Positions 55,733 through 64,000 of a DNA stretch of 64,000 nt are shown here, piece by piece. The translations under genes were made by a program, and so were the position numbers. The notes under the pieces are model-generated. The model searched no databases. It was given only the letters and a program-made list of their open reading frames with translations, and was not told where the DNA came from. Position 1 is the stretch's first letter; every line of letters starts with the position of its first letter. The stretch spans positions 1-64,000 of the forward strand of contig NZ_JAIQLH010000079.1 in NCBI RefSeq assembly GCF_020037025.1, given 5' to 3'. This stretch comes from Streptomyces huiliensis. GTDB taxonomy: Bacteria > Actinomycetota > Actinomycetes > Streptomycetales > Streptomycetaceae.

Positions 55733-56728
55733 GTGACTCCACCACGCCGTACGCTCCGCCGCGTCCTGTCCGCCGCCGTACTGCCGGCCCTCCTCTGCCT
55801 GTGCGCGATGTCACCGGGCACAGGCACCGACACGGGCACGGGCGCGGGCGCGTCGACGGCGCCGGCTTCGGCTTCGGCATCTGCGTCGGCACGGCCCGGC
55901 CTCCCGGCGCGCCTCGGGAGCGGCGGCGACGGACGCCCGTGCAAGCCGTCGGCCGCACACCCGCGCCCGGTCGTGCTCGTCCACGGAACGTGGCTGGACT
56001 CCGCCGCCACCTGGCCCGCGCTCGCCGGTCACCTCACGCGGCGCGGGTACTGCGTCTTCGCCCTGGACTACGGGCGGGTCCCCGACGCCCCCGGCCTGGC
56101 CGGTCTCGGCCCGATCGACCGCTCGGCCCGTGAACTCGCCTCCTTCGTCCGCGCGGTGCTGGCAACGACGCGTGCCCGGCAGGTGGACATCGTCGGGCAC
56201 TCCCAGGGCGGCCTGATGCCCCGCTACTACCTGCGGTTCCTCGGGGGAGCGCGCGAGGTCCACACCCTCGTCGGCCTCGCGCCCAGCAATCACGGCACGG
56301 CCGTGCTGGGACTCCCCACCCTCACCCGGTACGTTCCCGCCACCGCGCTCCTCCTCCGTCACCCGGCGGTCCGGCAGCAGCTCGCCGGATCCGCGTTCCT
56401 CCGTACGCTCAACCGGGACGGTGACACCGTGCCGGGCGTGCGGTACACCGTCATCGCCACCCGCTTCGACGAGACGGTCGTCCCGTACCGCTCCCAGTTC
56501 CTCACGGGCCCGAACGTCGACAACATCCTGATCCAGGACGTGTGTCCGGTGGACCCGGCCGAACACTGGGGCCTCGCCACGGCGGACCCCGTCGCCTTCC
56601 GGCTCGTGACCAACGCCCTGGATCCCTCGCACGCCGCTCCCGCCACCTGCGTCCCCGGAGACGCGGAAGCCGTGGACCGGTCGGAGCAAGCGGACGCGGC
56701 CCGTCCCGACGTTCCTCCTCACGGGTGA
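55733..56728 (+). CDS. Secreted lipase/esterase, class 2 (alpha/beta hydrolase)
   Basis: An exported triacylglycerol-lipase-like enzyme of 331 residues. After an N-terminal signal (RRTLRRVLSAAVLPALLCLC) and an Ala/Ser/Thr-rich spacer (about 30-60) comes the oxyanion motif VVLVHGTWLDSAATWP. The nucleophile elbow is VDIVGHSQGGLMPRYYLR (GHSQG), and the later ATRFDETVVPYRSQ and DPAEHWGLATADPV segments supply the Asp and His. Two Cys pairs suggest disulfides. GTG at 55733 has GGAGG 11 bases upstream; an in-frame ATG at 55706 would add 9 residues but lacks a site. Confidence 0.9.
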   Translation: MTPPRRTLRRVLSAAVLPALLCLCAMSPGTGTDTGTGAGASTAPASASASASARPGLPARLGSGGDGRPCKPSAAHPRPVVLVHGTWLDSAATWPALAGHLTRRGYCVFALDYGRVPDAPGLAGLGPIDRSARELASFVRAVLATTRARQVDIVGHSQGGLMPRYYLRFLGGAREVHTLVGLAPSNHGTAVLGLPTLTRYVPATALLLRHPAVRQQLAGSAFLRTLNRDGDTVPGVRYTVIATRFDETVVPYRSQFLTGPNVDNILIQDVCPVDPAEHWGLATADPVAFRLVTNALDPSHAAPATCVPGDAEAVDRSEQADAARPDVPPHG

Positions 56729-56820
56729 CGAGGCGTCACGACTACGGCCCCGGCGGGCGGGCAGCTTCTTGCGGGGGAGGCCAGGGGGCTCGCTTCGGCC
56801 GCGGGGGAGGCGGAAGGGAC

Positions 56821-57444
56821 ATGAGCGAAGTCGCGGCCGGCCCGGCGGCTCCGGCCGAGGGCCGCACGGTGTGGCGGCGGGCGGTGCCCGTGGCGGCCCT
56901 CGCGCTGGCCCTGGTCGGGGTGATGGCGGTGGCCATGGCCCAGGGCATCCTGGCGGCGTCCTTCGCCGTCTCCGGAACGACGTCCCAGATCTCCGCCCGG
57001 AAGCTCACCGGCAAAGGGCTGACGGTGTTCACGGAGGTGGACCGCACCGTCGACGGCCCGGGCCGGCCGCAGGCCAGGATCGCCCTGGGCAGCGCCACGC
57101 TCACCGGCCTGTGCGAGTCGACGCGCATCAGCACCCCGGTCGGCACGGTGACGTTCAAACTCACCGCCGGCGACCGGGACACCGCGGTGACGGTCGACGA
57201 CCTCGTCATCGACGTGGACGACCTGACGGGCGACGCCCGGTTCGGACGGATGGAGCTCGGCCGGGACGCCTCCACGCTGGACGCGGTGCCTCACAGCCGA
57301 GGGGCAGCAGGGCAGTTCGGACTCCAGGCGACGGATCTCGAAGTGGACGGCGTCCGCACCCACGCCCGCTCCGCCACCGGAGGCAACTTCCGCCTCAAGG
57401 GCCTGGCCCTCAGCGTCCGCCCCGGCGACGAGGGGTGCTACTGA
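56821..57444 (+). CDS. DUF6230 family protein
   Basis: A 207-residue protein with one N-terminal membrane helix (AVPVAALALALVGVMAVAMA, about 21-40) and an extracytoplasmic rest. ASFAVSGTTSQISARKLTGK and the DLTGDARFGRMELGRDAST block are typical of DUF6230, sometimes misannotated as cholesterol esterase. The family is known mainly from Streptomyces, next to DUF6114, and no biochemical role is established. ATG at 56821 follows GGAAGGGAC. The DUF6114 gene follows directly. Confidence 0.88.
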   Translation: MSEVAAGPAAPAEGRTVWRRAVPVAALALALVGVMAVAMAQGILAASFAVSGTTSQISARKLTGKGLTVFTEVDRTVDGPGRPQARIALGSATLTGLCESTRISTPVGTVTFKLTAGDRDTAVTVDDLVIDVDDLTGDARFGRMELGRDASTLDAVPHSRGAAGQFGLQATDLEVDGVRTHARSATGGNFRLKGLALSVRPGDEGCY

Positions 57445-57445
57445 C

Positions 57446-58546
57446 GTGCACGAGCACCACGACGCGGCGCCGGACCAGCCGCCCCCCGCTCCCCGACCCC
57501 GTACGACACCGCGCAGGTGGCGCCGCACCCGGCCGTTCTGGGCCGGAACGCTCCTGCTGCTGGCCGGCGCCGAACTCGTCGCCGTGACCTGCGCCCCGCT
57601 CCCCGTGGTGATCACGCTGGGAACGGGCGGACTCGCCACGCTCGGCCTGGGCTGCGCCTTGGCCGCCGCCGGCCTCTTCCTGTGGTTCCTCCCCCGCGCC
57701 CGCCATTACGTGGGGCTGCACGCCGTGCTCCTGGCGGTGTTCTCCTTCCCCGCCAGCAACCTGGGCGGCTACTTCGTGGGTGCGTGCCTGGGGATCGCAG
57801 GCGGCGCGATGGGGTTCGCCTGGGCTCCGGGCCGGCCGGCCCGGAGGTCCCGCCGAGAACCCTTCCGGAAGCCCCGCCGGAAACTCCTCCCGCTGCCGAC
57901 CGGCCGGCAGCGGGAGGCTGCCCGAAGACCGGCCCACGGAAAGCCGGCCCGCCCCAAACCCACCCGCCGAAATCCGCCGCCCGCCCCACCCCCGTCCGCG
58001 GCCCTCGCCACCGTCCTGCCCGCCGTGCTGCTCACGGTCCTCCTCCCCCGCGCCCTGGGCGAGCTCCCTCGCGCCCCCGGCGAGGCGGCCGCCCCCGCGG
58101 CAGCCGTCTCCCGCCCCCAGCCGGTCACCGCGTCGCGGTTCACCACCAGCCATCTGACGATCACCACCGTCACCTCGCTGCCCACCGCCGCGGGACTCCG
58201 CAAGGTCCTCGCCCTCCACATGTCCTCCGCCGTTCTGGCGGACTACCGGCTGCGCGGCGCGGAGGCGGAGGCGGCACACCCCCCGACCGGCCTGTCCGGC
58301 GACGAGCTACGCCTCGCCGGCGACGTCACCCTGTTCGTCAGCCGCTTCAGCGGCTGCCTGGCGTCCCTCGTCTGCCTGGCCTTCGACGCCGAAGCCCTGC
58401 CACCGCCCCCCGTCCTGCCGATCGCCGTCACCCTTACCCGCCTACGAGCCGACCTGTACCTCATCCGCAGCGCGAACGCGGCCGTGTCCGGGCTGCGCCT
58501 CACCCCCTCCCCCGGCACCGCGTCCGCCCGGACCGCACCTTCCTGA
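57446..58546 (+). CDS. DUF6114 family membrane protein with long C-terminal extension
   Basis: A 366-residue protein. The first 130 residues are DUF6114: a basic N-terminus, then helices in TRPFWAGTLLLLAGAELVAV, GGLATLGLGCALAAAGLFLW, LHAVLLAVFSFPASNLGGYF and GACLGIAGGAMGFAWAPG. A long basic linker (about 130-190) follows, then a fifth hydrophobic segment (SAALATVLPAVLLTVLLPRA) and an extracytoplasmic domain with two Cys (GCLASLVCLAF). Plain DUF6114 proteins are much shorter, so the second half is an addition. GTG at 57446 lies 1 base after the DUF6230 stop, so the pair is cotranslated and probably acts together at the membrane. Confidence 0.85.
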   Translation: MHEHHDAAPDQPPPAPRPRTTPRRWRRTRPFWAGTLLLLAGAELVAVTCAPLPVVITLGTGGLATLGLGCALAAAGLFLWFLPRARHYVGLHAVLLAVFSFPASNLGGYFVGACLGIAGGAMGFAWAPGRPARRSRREPFRKPRRKLLPLPTGRQREAARRPAHGKPARPKPTRRNPPPAPPPSAALATVLPAVLLTVLLPRALGELPRAPGEAAAPAAAVSRPQPVTASRFTTSHLTITTVTSLPTAAGLRKVLALHMSSAVLADYRLRGAEAEAAHPPTGLSGDELRLAGDVTLFVSRFSGCLASLVCLAFDAEALPPPPVLPIAVTLTRLRADLYLIRSANAAVSGLRLTPSPGTASARTAPS

Positions 58547-58840
58547 ACTCGCCGCCGAACCGCCCTCACCCCGACCCCGGGGCCGCCGCCCCGCCGGCGG
58601 GCGCCAGAGCGCGGACTAGGTAGCCCTCGTCGACGGGCACGGGGTCCGCCAGGTCCCCGACCGCCTCCGGCAGGCGGGGCCGACCGCGCAGTACCACCGG
58701 CTCCATCACGGACCTGGCCCGCACGATCCACCTCCACCTCCGCCTCGGCCTCGGCCTCGGCTTCGGCCAGAGCGGCGACATCCCGCACCCGGACGCGGCG
58801 CCTCACGGCTGAGAACACCCAAGCAAAGAGAGACGATGTT
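58547..58840. other. Gap with no supported gene
   Basis: I see no gene that I can support. A minus-strand frame ending at 58566 reads PVVLRGRPRLPEAVGDLADP, which looks partly protein-like but has no ribosome binding site and no recognisable family. It may be a decayed remnant. The right end is the promoter region of the GntR gene. Confidence 0.4.
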
Positions 58841-58857
58841 CAAACGTCTGATGTTTG
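58841..58857. promoter_or_regulatory. GntR operator CAAACGTCTGATGTTTG
   Basis: A 17-bp near-palindrome with perfect 5-bp ends (CAAAC/GTTTG) lies just upstream of the GntR gene. GGATAT overlaps its end (58856-58861) as a possible -10, so the ATG at 58872 would be near the 5' end of the mRNA. The AT-rich dyad fits a GntR/FadR site and suggests autoregulation. Confidence 0.55.
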
Positions 58858-58871
58858 GATATGGTCCCTTC

Positions 58872-59612
58872 ATGAAACGCATCAACGCACCGCGGCGCAC
58901 GGCCAGTCTCTCCGCCCAGCTCGTGGAGAGCCTCCGCTCGCACATCGAGGCGGGAGGCTGGCCGGTCGGGACGCGGATCCCGCCGGAGCAGGCCCTCATC
59001 GAGGAGCTCGGGGTCGGACGCAGCACGCTGCGGGAGGCGATCGGCGCCCTAGTGCACCTCGGCCTGCTGGAGCCCAGGGCCGGTGACGGCACCTACGTGC
59101 GCTCCTCCAGCGAGCTCCGGTCGGTCATGGTGCGGCGGGCGGGCTCCTCGAAGCGGGACGACGTACTGGAGCTGCGGACCGTTCTGGAGGAGTACGCCTC
59201 GGGCGCCGCGGCCCTGCGCCGCAGCGAGGAGCAGGTGCGGGGGCTGCGCGAACTGCTGGCCGACGCCGAGGCTGCCGCCGCCGGCGAGGACGCGTCCGCG
59301 GCCACCGCCGTCGACGCGCTCTTCCACCGGTCCATCGTCCGGGCGAGCGGGAACGACCTGCTGATCGAGATGTACGACCACCTCGGCACGGCGCTCACCT
59401 CGCATCTGGGGGGTCTGCCCTGGGACGCCGCCCACGCGGAGGAGCACGCGGGCCTGCACAGGCGGCTCGTCGACGCGATCGAGGCCCGGGACGCGGACGG
59501 CGCCCGCGAGGCCGCGGCCGCGATCGTCCGCCTCACCCACGACCACGAACCCGCCGGTCACGACACCGCCCACCCCGACGCCGCCGACGCGCGCGCGGCC
59601 GAGGACCGGTGA
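58872..59612 (+). CDS. GntR/FadR family regulator
   Basis: A 246-residue FadR-subfamily regulator. The winged helix has LSAQLVESLRSHIEAGGWPV, RIPPEQALIEELGVGRSTLR and GLLEPRAGDGTYVR. The C-terminal all-helical FCD domain starts near residue 80: DDVLELRTVLEEYASGAAAL, then FHRSIVRASGNDLLIEMYD, with the His residues that bind metal in this family. ATG at 58872 starts the conserved part; an in-frame ATG at 58836 would add 12 residues but overlaps the operator. It precedes the carboxylic acid reductase gene and may sense an acid or its metabolite. Confidence 0.9.
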   Translation: MKRINAPRRTASLSAQLVESLRSHIEAGGWPVGTRIPPEQALIEELGVGRSTLREAIGALVHLGLLEPRAGDGTYVRSSSELRSVMVRRAGSSKRDDVLELRTVLEEYASGAAALRRSEEQVRGLRELLADAEAAAAGEDASAATAVDALFHRSIVRASGNDLLIEMYDHLGTALTSHLGGLPWDAAHAEEHAGLHRRLVDAIEARDADGAREAAAAIVRLTHDHEPAGHDTAHPDAADARAAEDR

Positions 59613-59705
59613 GCCCACCCCGGCCCTTCCGCTGATCCGATCCCTCCCCCGAACGACAACTCCGCACGCCTGGAATGGCTTTCACACCCACCAAGGAGAC
59701 CACCC

Positions 59706-62700
59706 ATGTCCCACTCCCGCCTCCCCGCCCACGAACTCGACGCCCTCACCGACCACCGAAGCGCCCGCTTATACGCGACCGACGCCCAGTTCCGTGACAC
59801 CGCGCCCCTGGACGCCGTCACCGAGGCGATACGGTGCCCCGGCCTGCCGCTCGCCGACCTGGTGGCCACCGTGATGGAGGCGTACGCCGACCGTCCCGCC
59901 CTGGGCGAACGCGCCACCGAGCCGGTCACCGACCCGGAGACGGGCCGCACGACGCTGCGCCTTCTCCGGCGGTTCGACACGCTCACCTACGGCGAACTCC
60001 GGGAGCGGGTGAACGCGGTCGCCTCCGAGTGGCGGCACCACCCCGAACACACCCTGGCCCCCGGCGACTTCGTCGCCCTCCTCGGCCCCCCGAGCGCCGA
60101 GTACGCCATGGCGGACCTGGCCTGCCTCCGCTCCGGCGCGGTGTCCGTCCCCCTGCAGTCGGGTGCTCCGGCGGCCCAGCTGGCCCCCGTCGTCACGCAG
60201 ACCGGACCACGCCTGCTCGTCGTGGACGTCGACCAGCTGGACGTCGCGCTCGAGATCGCGGCGAACGCCCCCTCGCTGGGCAGGATCGTCGTCGTCGGCC
60301 ACCGGCCCGAGGCCACCGCCCACCGGGAGAAGCTGGAGTCCGCGCGCGCCCGGCTCGCGGCGCGAGGCCGGGGAGTGGCCCTGGACACGCTGGCGTCGGC
60401 CGTCGAGCGGGGAAGGGTGCTGCCGCCGCTCCCCCGGGTGCCCGACGGGTCGGGGGCCGACGCGCTGAGCGCGCTGATCTACACCTCGGGAAGCACCGGC
60501 ACCCCCAAGGGGGCCATGTACACCGAGCGTGTGGCCCGGCAGTTCTGGGTCGACTTCGTACCCGGACAGCCGGTGCGGCCGTCCATCGTGCTCAACTACC
60601 TGCCGTTGAGCCACATGATCGGCAGGGGCGTGCTGTTCGGGACGCTCGCCAAGGGCGGCCTCGCCTGTTTCACGGCGTCCGGAGACCTGTCGACGCTCCT
60701 CGAGGACCTCTCCCTGGTCCGTCCCACCGAGTTCATCATGGTTCCCCGCATCTCCGACATGCTCTTCCGGCACTACAGGACGGAGCTGTCCCGCCGGAAC
60801 GGGACGGCAGGCGACGCGGCCGAGCGCGTGAAGGAAGAGCTGCGGGAGGAGGTCATGGGCGGCCGCCTCCTGTGGGCCGTCAGCGCCTCGGCCCCGCCGA
60901 GCGCCGAGACGACGGCGTTCGTCGAGGACTGCTTCCGGGTCAGGCTGCTCGACGGCTACGGATCGACGGAAGCCGGGGTCGTCTCCCTCGACGGCCGGAT
61001 ACAGAGCCCGCCGGTGACCGGCCACAAGCTGGCCGACGTCCCCGAGCTGGGATACTTCGGCACCGACGCGCCGTACCCCAGGGGCGAAGTACTCATCAGG
61101 TCCGACCGGCTCGTCCCCGGGTACTTCCGGCGTCCGGACGCCACCGCCGAGGTCTTCGACGAGGACGGCTTCTACCGCACGGGCGACATCATGGCCCGCG
61201 TCGGCCCCGGCGAACTGCGGTATGTCGAGCGCCGCTCCCACGTCCTCAAGCTGTCCCAGGGCGAGTTCGTCGCCGTCTCCCGCCTGGAGGCGCTGTTCAC
61301 CGGCAGCCCGGCCGTCCGGCAGATCTTCCTGTACGGCAGCGGTGCCCGCTCCTACCTGCTCGCGGTCGTCGTGCCGACGCGGGAGGCCCTCGACCGCGTC
61401 GACGGGGACGCCCGGCGCCTCGGGCCCGTCCTGCGGGAGTCCCTGCGGAAGCTCGCCGCCGAGGCGGGGCTGAACTCCTACGAGATCCCACGGGACATCC
61501 TCGTCGAGACCGAGCCGTTCACCCAGGAGAACGGGCTGCTCTCCGGGGTGCGCAAGCCGTTGCGGCCGGCCCTGACGAAGCGTTACGGCGAGCGACTCGA
61601 AGCAATGTACGCCGAGTTGTCCGACCGCGAGGCCGAAGGCGTCCGGGCGCTCCGCCGGTCCGGCGCCGACCGGCCGGTACCGGAAACCGTACTCCGGGCC
61701 GCGCAGGCACTGCTGGGGCTGGACGAGGACGCGACCGTGGAGCCTGCCACGCGCTTCCTCGACCTCGGCGGTGACAGCCTCACCGCGCTGTCGTTCTCCC
61801 GGCTGCTGAAGGAGATCTTCCACGTCGACGTGCCCGTCGACGTGATCACCAGCCCGGCCAACTCACTGCGCCGGGTGGCCGGACACGTCGAGCGGGCCCT
61901 CGCGACGGAACACCGCCGCCCCACCGCCGACAGCGTGCACGGACCGGACGCGACGCGGCTCGACGCGGCCCGGCTGCGGCCGGCCGCGTTCCTCGACGCG
62001 CGGACCGTCGAGCAGGCCGCACGGCGAAAGCCGGCCGGTCCGCTGCCCGAGGCCCGGACCGTCCTGCTGACCGGCGCCAACGGCTACCTGGGCCGTTTCC
62101 TGTGCCTTGAATGGCTGGAGCGCGTGGCGGAGCGCGACGGCACGCTGGTCTGCGTGGTCCGCGGCTCCTCCACCGAGGAGGCCCGGGCACGGCTCGACGC
62201 GGCCTTCGACAGCGGCGACCCGGAGCTCGTGGAGCGCTACCGCGCGTCCGCCGCCCGGCACCTCCGGGTGGTCGCCGGCGACATCGGGGAACCGCGTCTC
62301 GGGCTCGACGAGGAGACCTGGCGGCGGCTGGCCGACACGGTGGACCTGATCGTCCACCCGGCGGCCCTGGTCAACCACGTCCTGCCCTACGGCCAGTTGT
62401 TCGGCCCCAACGTCCTGGGAACGGCCGAGCTGATCAGGCTCGCGGTCACCTCAAGGACCAAGCGGTTCACCTACCTGTCGACGGTCGCCGTCGTCTCCGG
62501 GAACGCGGCGGCCGCCGACGAGTCGGCGGACATCCGCACCGCCTGCCCGTCACGCGACCTCGCCGGCGACTACGCCGACGGTTACGCGGCCGCCAAGTGG
62601 GCCGGCGAGGTGCTGCTGCGCGAGGCTCACGAGACCTTCGGCCTGCCGGTCGCCGTCTTCCGCTCGAACATGATCCTCGCGCATCCGCGCTACCGAGGTC

Positions 62701-63236
62701 AGCTCAACGTCCCGGACGTCTTCACCCGCCTCGTGCTGAGCCTGCTGGCGACGGGCATCGCACCCGGCAGCTTCTACGCCCCGGACGCCGGCGGTGGCCG
62801 CGCGCACTTCGACGCGCTTCCGGTGGACTTCACCGCGCGGGCCGTCACCGTGCTCGGCGACGCCGCGCGCGAGGGCCACCGGACCTACAACGTGGTCAAC
62901 CCGCACGACGACGGCATCTCACTCGACACGGTCGTCGACTGGCTGGCGGCGGCCGGACACCCCCTGACGCGCGTCCGGGACCACGCCGAGTGGGCCGCCC
63001 GCTTCGAGACGGCCCTGCGCGCCCTCCCCGACCGCCTGAAGCGGCATTCAGTACTCCCCCTACTGCACGCCTTCGCCGAGCCGGTACCGCCGCTCCCCGG
63101 CTCCGCCCTGCCGGCGGACCGCTTCCGCGCGGCGGTCCGGGCCGCGGCCCTCACCGACGGGAACGACATTCCCCGCCTGTCACCGGCCCTGATCACCAAG
63201 TACGCGACGGACCTACGGGCGCACCGCCTGCTGTGA
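59706..63236 (+). CDS. Carboxylic acid reductase (A-PCP-R)
   Basis: A 1176-residue CAR. The adenylation domain has YTSGSTGTPKGAMYTE, the DGYGSTEAG loop, FYRTGDIMARV and the catalytic Lys region NGLLSGVRKPLRP. A carrier domain holds the phosphopantetheine Ser691 in LGGDSLTAL. The reductase domain has the NADPH motif LLTGANGYLGRFL (about 787-799) and the catalytic Tyr960/Lys964 (GYAAAKWAGE). It reduces an acid to its aldehyde using ATP and NADPH. A phosphopantetheinyl transferase must come from elsewhere. ATG at 59706 follows AAGGAG; it lies 93 bases after the GntR gene. The substrate is not evident. Confidence 0.95.
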   Translation: MSHSRLPAHELDALTDHRSARLYATDAQFRDTAPLDAVTEAIRCPGLPLADLVATVMEAYADRPALGERATEPVTDPETGRTTLRLLRRFDTLTYGELRERVNAVASEWRHHPEHTLAPGDFVALLGPPSAEYAMADLACLRSGAVSVPLQSGAPAAQLAPVVTQTGPRLLVVDVDQLDVALEIAANAPSLGRIVVVGHRPEATAHREKLESARARLAARGRGVALDTLASAVERGRVLPPLPRVPDGSGADALSALIYTSGSTGTPKGAMYTERVARQFWVDFVPGQPVRPSIVLNYLPLSHMIGRGVLFGTLAKGGLACFTASGDLSTLLEDLSLVRPTEFIMVPRISDMLFRHYRTELSRRNGTAGDAAERVKEELREEVMGGRLLWAVSASAPPSAETTAFVEDCFRVRLLDGYGSTEAGVVSLDGRIQSPPVTGHKLADVPELGYFGTDAPYPRGEVLIRSDRLVPGYFRRPDATAEVFDEDGFYRTGDIMARVGPGELRYVERRSHVLKLSQGEFVAVSRLEALFTGSPAVRQIFLYGSGARSYLLAVVVPTREALDRVDGDARRLGPVLRESLRKLAAEAGLNSYEIPRDILVETEPFTQENGLLSGVRKPLRPALTKRYGERLEAMYAELSDREAEGVRALRRSGADRPVPETVLRAAQALLGLDEDATVEPATRFLDLGGDSLTALSFSRLLKEIFHVDVPVDVITSPANSLRRVAGHVERALATEHRRPTADSVHGPDATRLDAARLRPAAFLDARTVEQAARRKPAGPLPEARTVLLTGANGYLGRFLCLEWLERVAERDGTLVCVVRGSSTEEARARLDAAFDSGDPELVERYRASAARHLRVVAGDIGEPRLGLDEETWRRLADTVDLIVHPAALVNHVLPYGQLFGPNVLGTAELIRLAVTSRTKRFTYLSTVAVVSGNAAAADESADIRTACPSRDLAGDYADGYAAAKWAGEVLLREAHETFGLPVAVFRSNMILAHPRYRGQLNVPDVFTRLVLSLLATGIAPGSFYAPDAGGGRAHFDALPVDFTARAVTVLGDAAREGHRTYNVVNPHDDGISLDTVVDWLAAAGHPLTRVRDHAEWAARFETALRALPDRLKRHSVLPLLHAFAEPVPPLPGSALPADRFRAAVRAAALTDGNDIPRLSPALITKYATDLRAHRLL

Positions 63237-63279
63237 CGACGCCCGTCGTCGGGTTCGGTGCGCGGCCCGCCGCCTCCCG

Positions 63280-63798
63280 TCAGTACCGCATCATCCAGTG
63301 CTGCTCCGGCGGGTAGTCCGAGGCGCAGGTCCACAGGGTGAGGTAGGTGCCGTTGCCGGCCGAACCGCCCTTGTTGGTGATGCACTTGTCCGAGTACTTC
63401 GTCTTGATGGACCAGTCGTCCGACCAGAACTGCTGGCTGCGGTTGCCGCCGCTGTTGTCGCACGGCCACAGGGTGAGCACCGCGCCGTTGGTGCCGTACG
63501 CGTCGCCTCGCGGGGTCAGGCACTTCCCGCTCGCCTTGTGGACGATCTGGTAGTCGTCGCGGTCCCACTTCTGGAGCTCGTCCCCCGTGCAGTCCCACAG
63601 GGTGACGATGGTCCCGTTCGCCGTGCTGTTCCCCTTGGGGGTGGCGCACTTCCCGGGGTACCAGGTGCCGGGGCCGACCGGGGTGAAGAGCTCTCCCCAG
63701 TTGGGGCCGGCCGCCGAGGCCTGCGGGGCCATGGCCGTATGCAGGCCCACCGCCAGGAAGACCGCCGAGAGAAACGCCGCTGGCTTGCGCATGCGCAT
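63280..63798 (-). CDS. Secreted ricin-type beta-trefoil lectin
   Basis: A 172-residue exported protein. The N-terminus MRMRKPAAFLSAVFLAVGLH is a signal peptide, cleaved after the PQASA site. The mature part has three related repeats, each with a Cys pair and a QxW: GKCATPKGNS then DCTGDELQKW, GKCLTPRGDA then PCDNSGGNRSQQF, and DKCITNKGGS then TCASDYPPEQHW. These are the alpha, beta and gamma lobes of a ricin B-type trefoil, a carbohydrate-binding fold. No catalytic domain is attached. It converges with the CAR gene. Confidence 0.9.
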   Translation of the reverse strand: MRMRKPAAFLSAVFLAVGLHTAMAPQASAAGPNWGELFTPVGPGTWYPGKCATPKGNSTANGTIVTLWDCTGDELQKWDRDDYQIVHKASGKCLTPRGDAYGTNGAVLTLWPCDNSGGNRSQQFWSDDWSIKTKYSDKCITNKGGSAGNGTYLTLWTCASDYPPEQHWMMRY

Positions 63799-63935
63799 GA
63801 CACGCCTTTCATCAGGCAGAACCACCGTCTGCAACACCGGTGAACCTAGCCAACGGCCGTGCGGCGAACGACAAGACCGCGGTTGACATGTCAGGTACGA
63901 AGCACCGCCACCGGACCGGCGGAGGCCCGGCGGAG

Positions 63936-63961
63936 GCCCCGCCGGGTGTCCCCGGCGGGGC
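63936..63961. terminator. Hairpin near the right edge
   Basis: Perfect 11-bp arms GCCCCGCCGGG (63936-63946) and its complement (63951-63961) with a TGTC loop. It lies downstream of the minus-strand gene whose stop is at 63979-63981. Confidence 0.7.
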
Positions 63962-63978
63962 GGTGGGCGCGTTCCGGC

Positions 63979-64000
63979 TCAGCCGAGGTCGCTGCGGTAC
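63979..64000 (-). CDS. Last codons of a gene leaving the window
   Basis: On the minus strand the window edge reads YRSDLG followed by TGA (63981-63979), with a terminator-like hairpin just beyond. This looks like the C-terminus of a gene whose body lies past position 64000. The product cannot be guessed from six residues. Confidence 0.35.

Noticed and set aside
58566..58781. A 71-codon minus-strand frame between DUF6114 and GntR genes
   Set aside because: No ribosome binding site or recognisable family; part of it is low-complexity. Kept only as a possible remnant.

Overview
The window is chromosomal DNA of a Streptomyces-like actinomycete. The base composition is very GC-rich, third codon positions are almost all G or C, GTG starts are frequent, and many neighbouring genes overlap by 4 bases. 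The gene content also fits: SARP regulators, a type III polyketide synthase of the RppA type, a cyanase operon, a DUF6230/DUF6114 pair and CYP105-like P450/ferredoxin genes. I see no tRNA, rRNA, CRISPR array, complete insertion sequence or phage gene.

Layout. 1-5.1 kb: a xanthine-dehydrogenase-type molybdoenzyme operon (2Fe-2S, FAD and molybdopterin subunits plus a cut-off XdhC protein) divergent from a TetR regulator with a pair of palindromic operators. 5.1-10.7 kb: a CGNR zinc-finger protein, an ABC-F ATPase with a long leader that encodes a 9-residue peptide, a secreted SGNH hydrolase, a hydrolase remnant and a 2'-5' RNA ligase family protein. 10.7-19.5 kb: metE behind a cobalamin riboswitch, convergent with a five-gene valine-catabolism operon that has a second cobalamin riboswitch upstream. 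19.5-26.8 kb: a VOC/AraC/VOC group with duplicated promoter-operator elements, a P450 and ferredoxin pair, a cyanase/carbonic anhydrase/deaminase operon with a divergent LysR regulator, a secreted lectin and a small membrane protein.

26.9-44.7 kb (perhaps to 50.7 kb) is the centre of interest: a meroterpenoid gene cluster. One plus-strand operon (cupin, DegT aminotransferase, 1,3,6,8-tetrahydroxynaphthalene synthase, O-methyltransferase) should make an aminated and methylated naphthoquinone, as in furaquinocin and naphterpin type pathways. A divergent pair supplies a polyprenyl diphosphate synthase and an AMP-forming ligase. A converging six-gene operon adds an ABBA aromatic prenyltransferase, a class A FAD monooxygenase, a BBE-like covalent flavoprotein, a class II terpene cyclase with a DVDD motif, an MMPL exporter and a SARP activator. 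The prenyltransferase is in frame with an N-terminal SARP regulator, with no stop codon between them. A three-repeat SARP-type box precedes a 36-codon gene divergent from that fusion. A large AfsR-like regulator and an odd MbtH/adenylation/beta-lactamase-like protein with degraded catalytic motifs flank the cluster.

51-64 kb holds a secreted protein, a probably frameshifted small gene overlapping an SMI1/LRR gene within a GGCCCC hexanucleotide repeat, an acetyltransferase, a methyltransferase, a secreted lipase, the DUF6230/DUF6114 pair, a GntR regulator next to a carboxylic acid reductase, a secreted ricin-type lectin, and the last codons of a gene leaving the window. Functions are inferred from motifs read by eye; no database search was possible.
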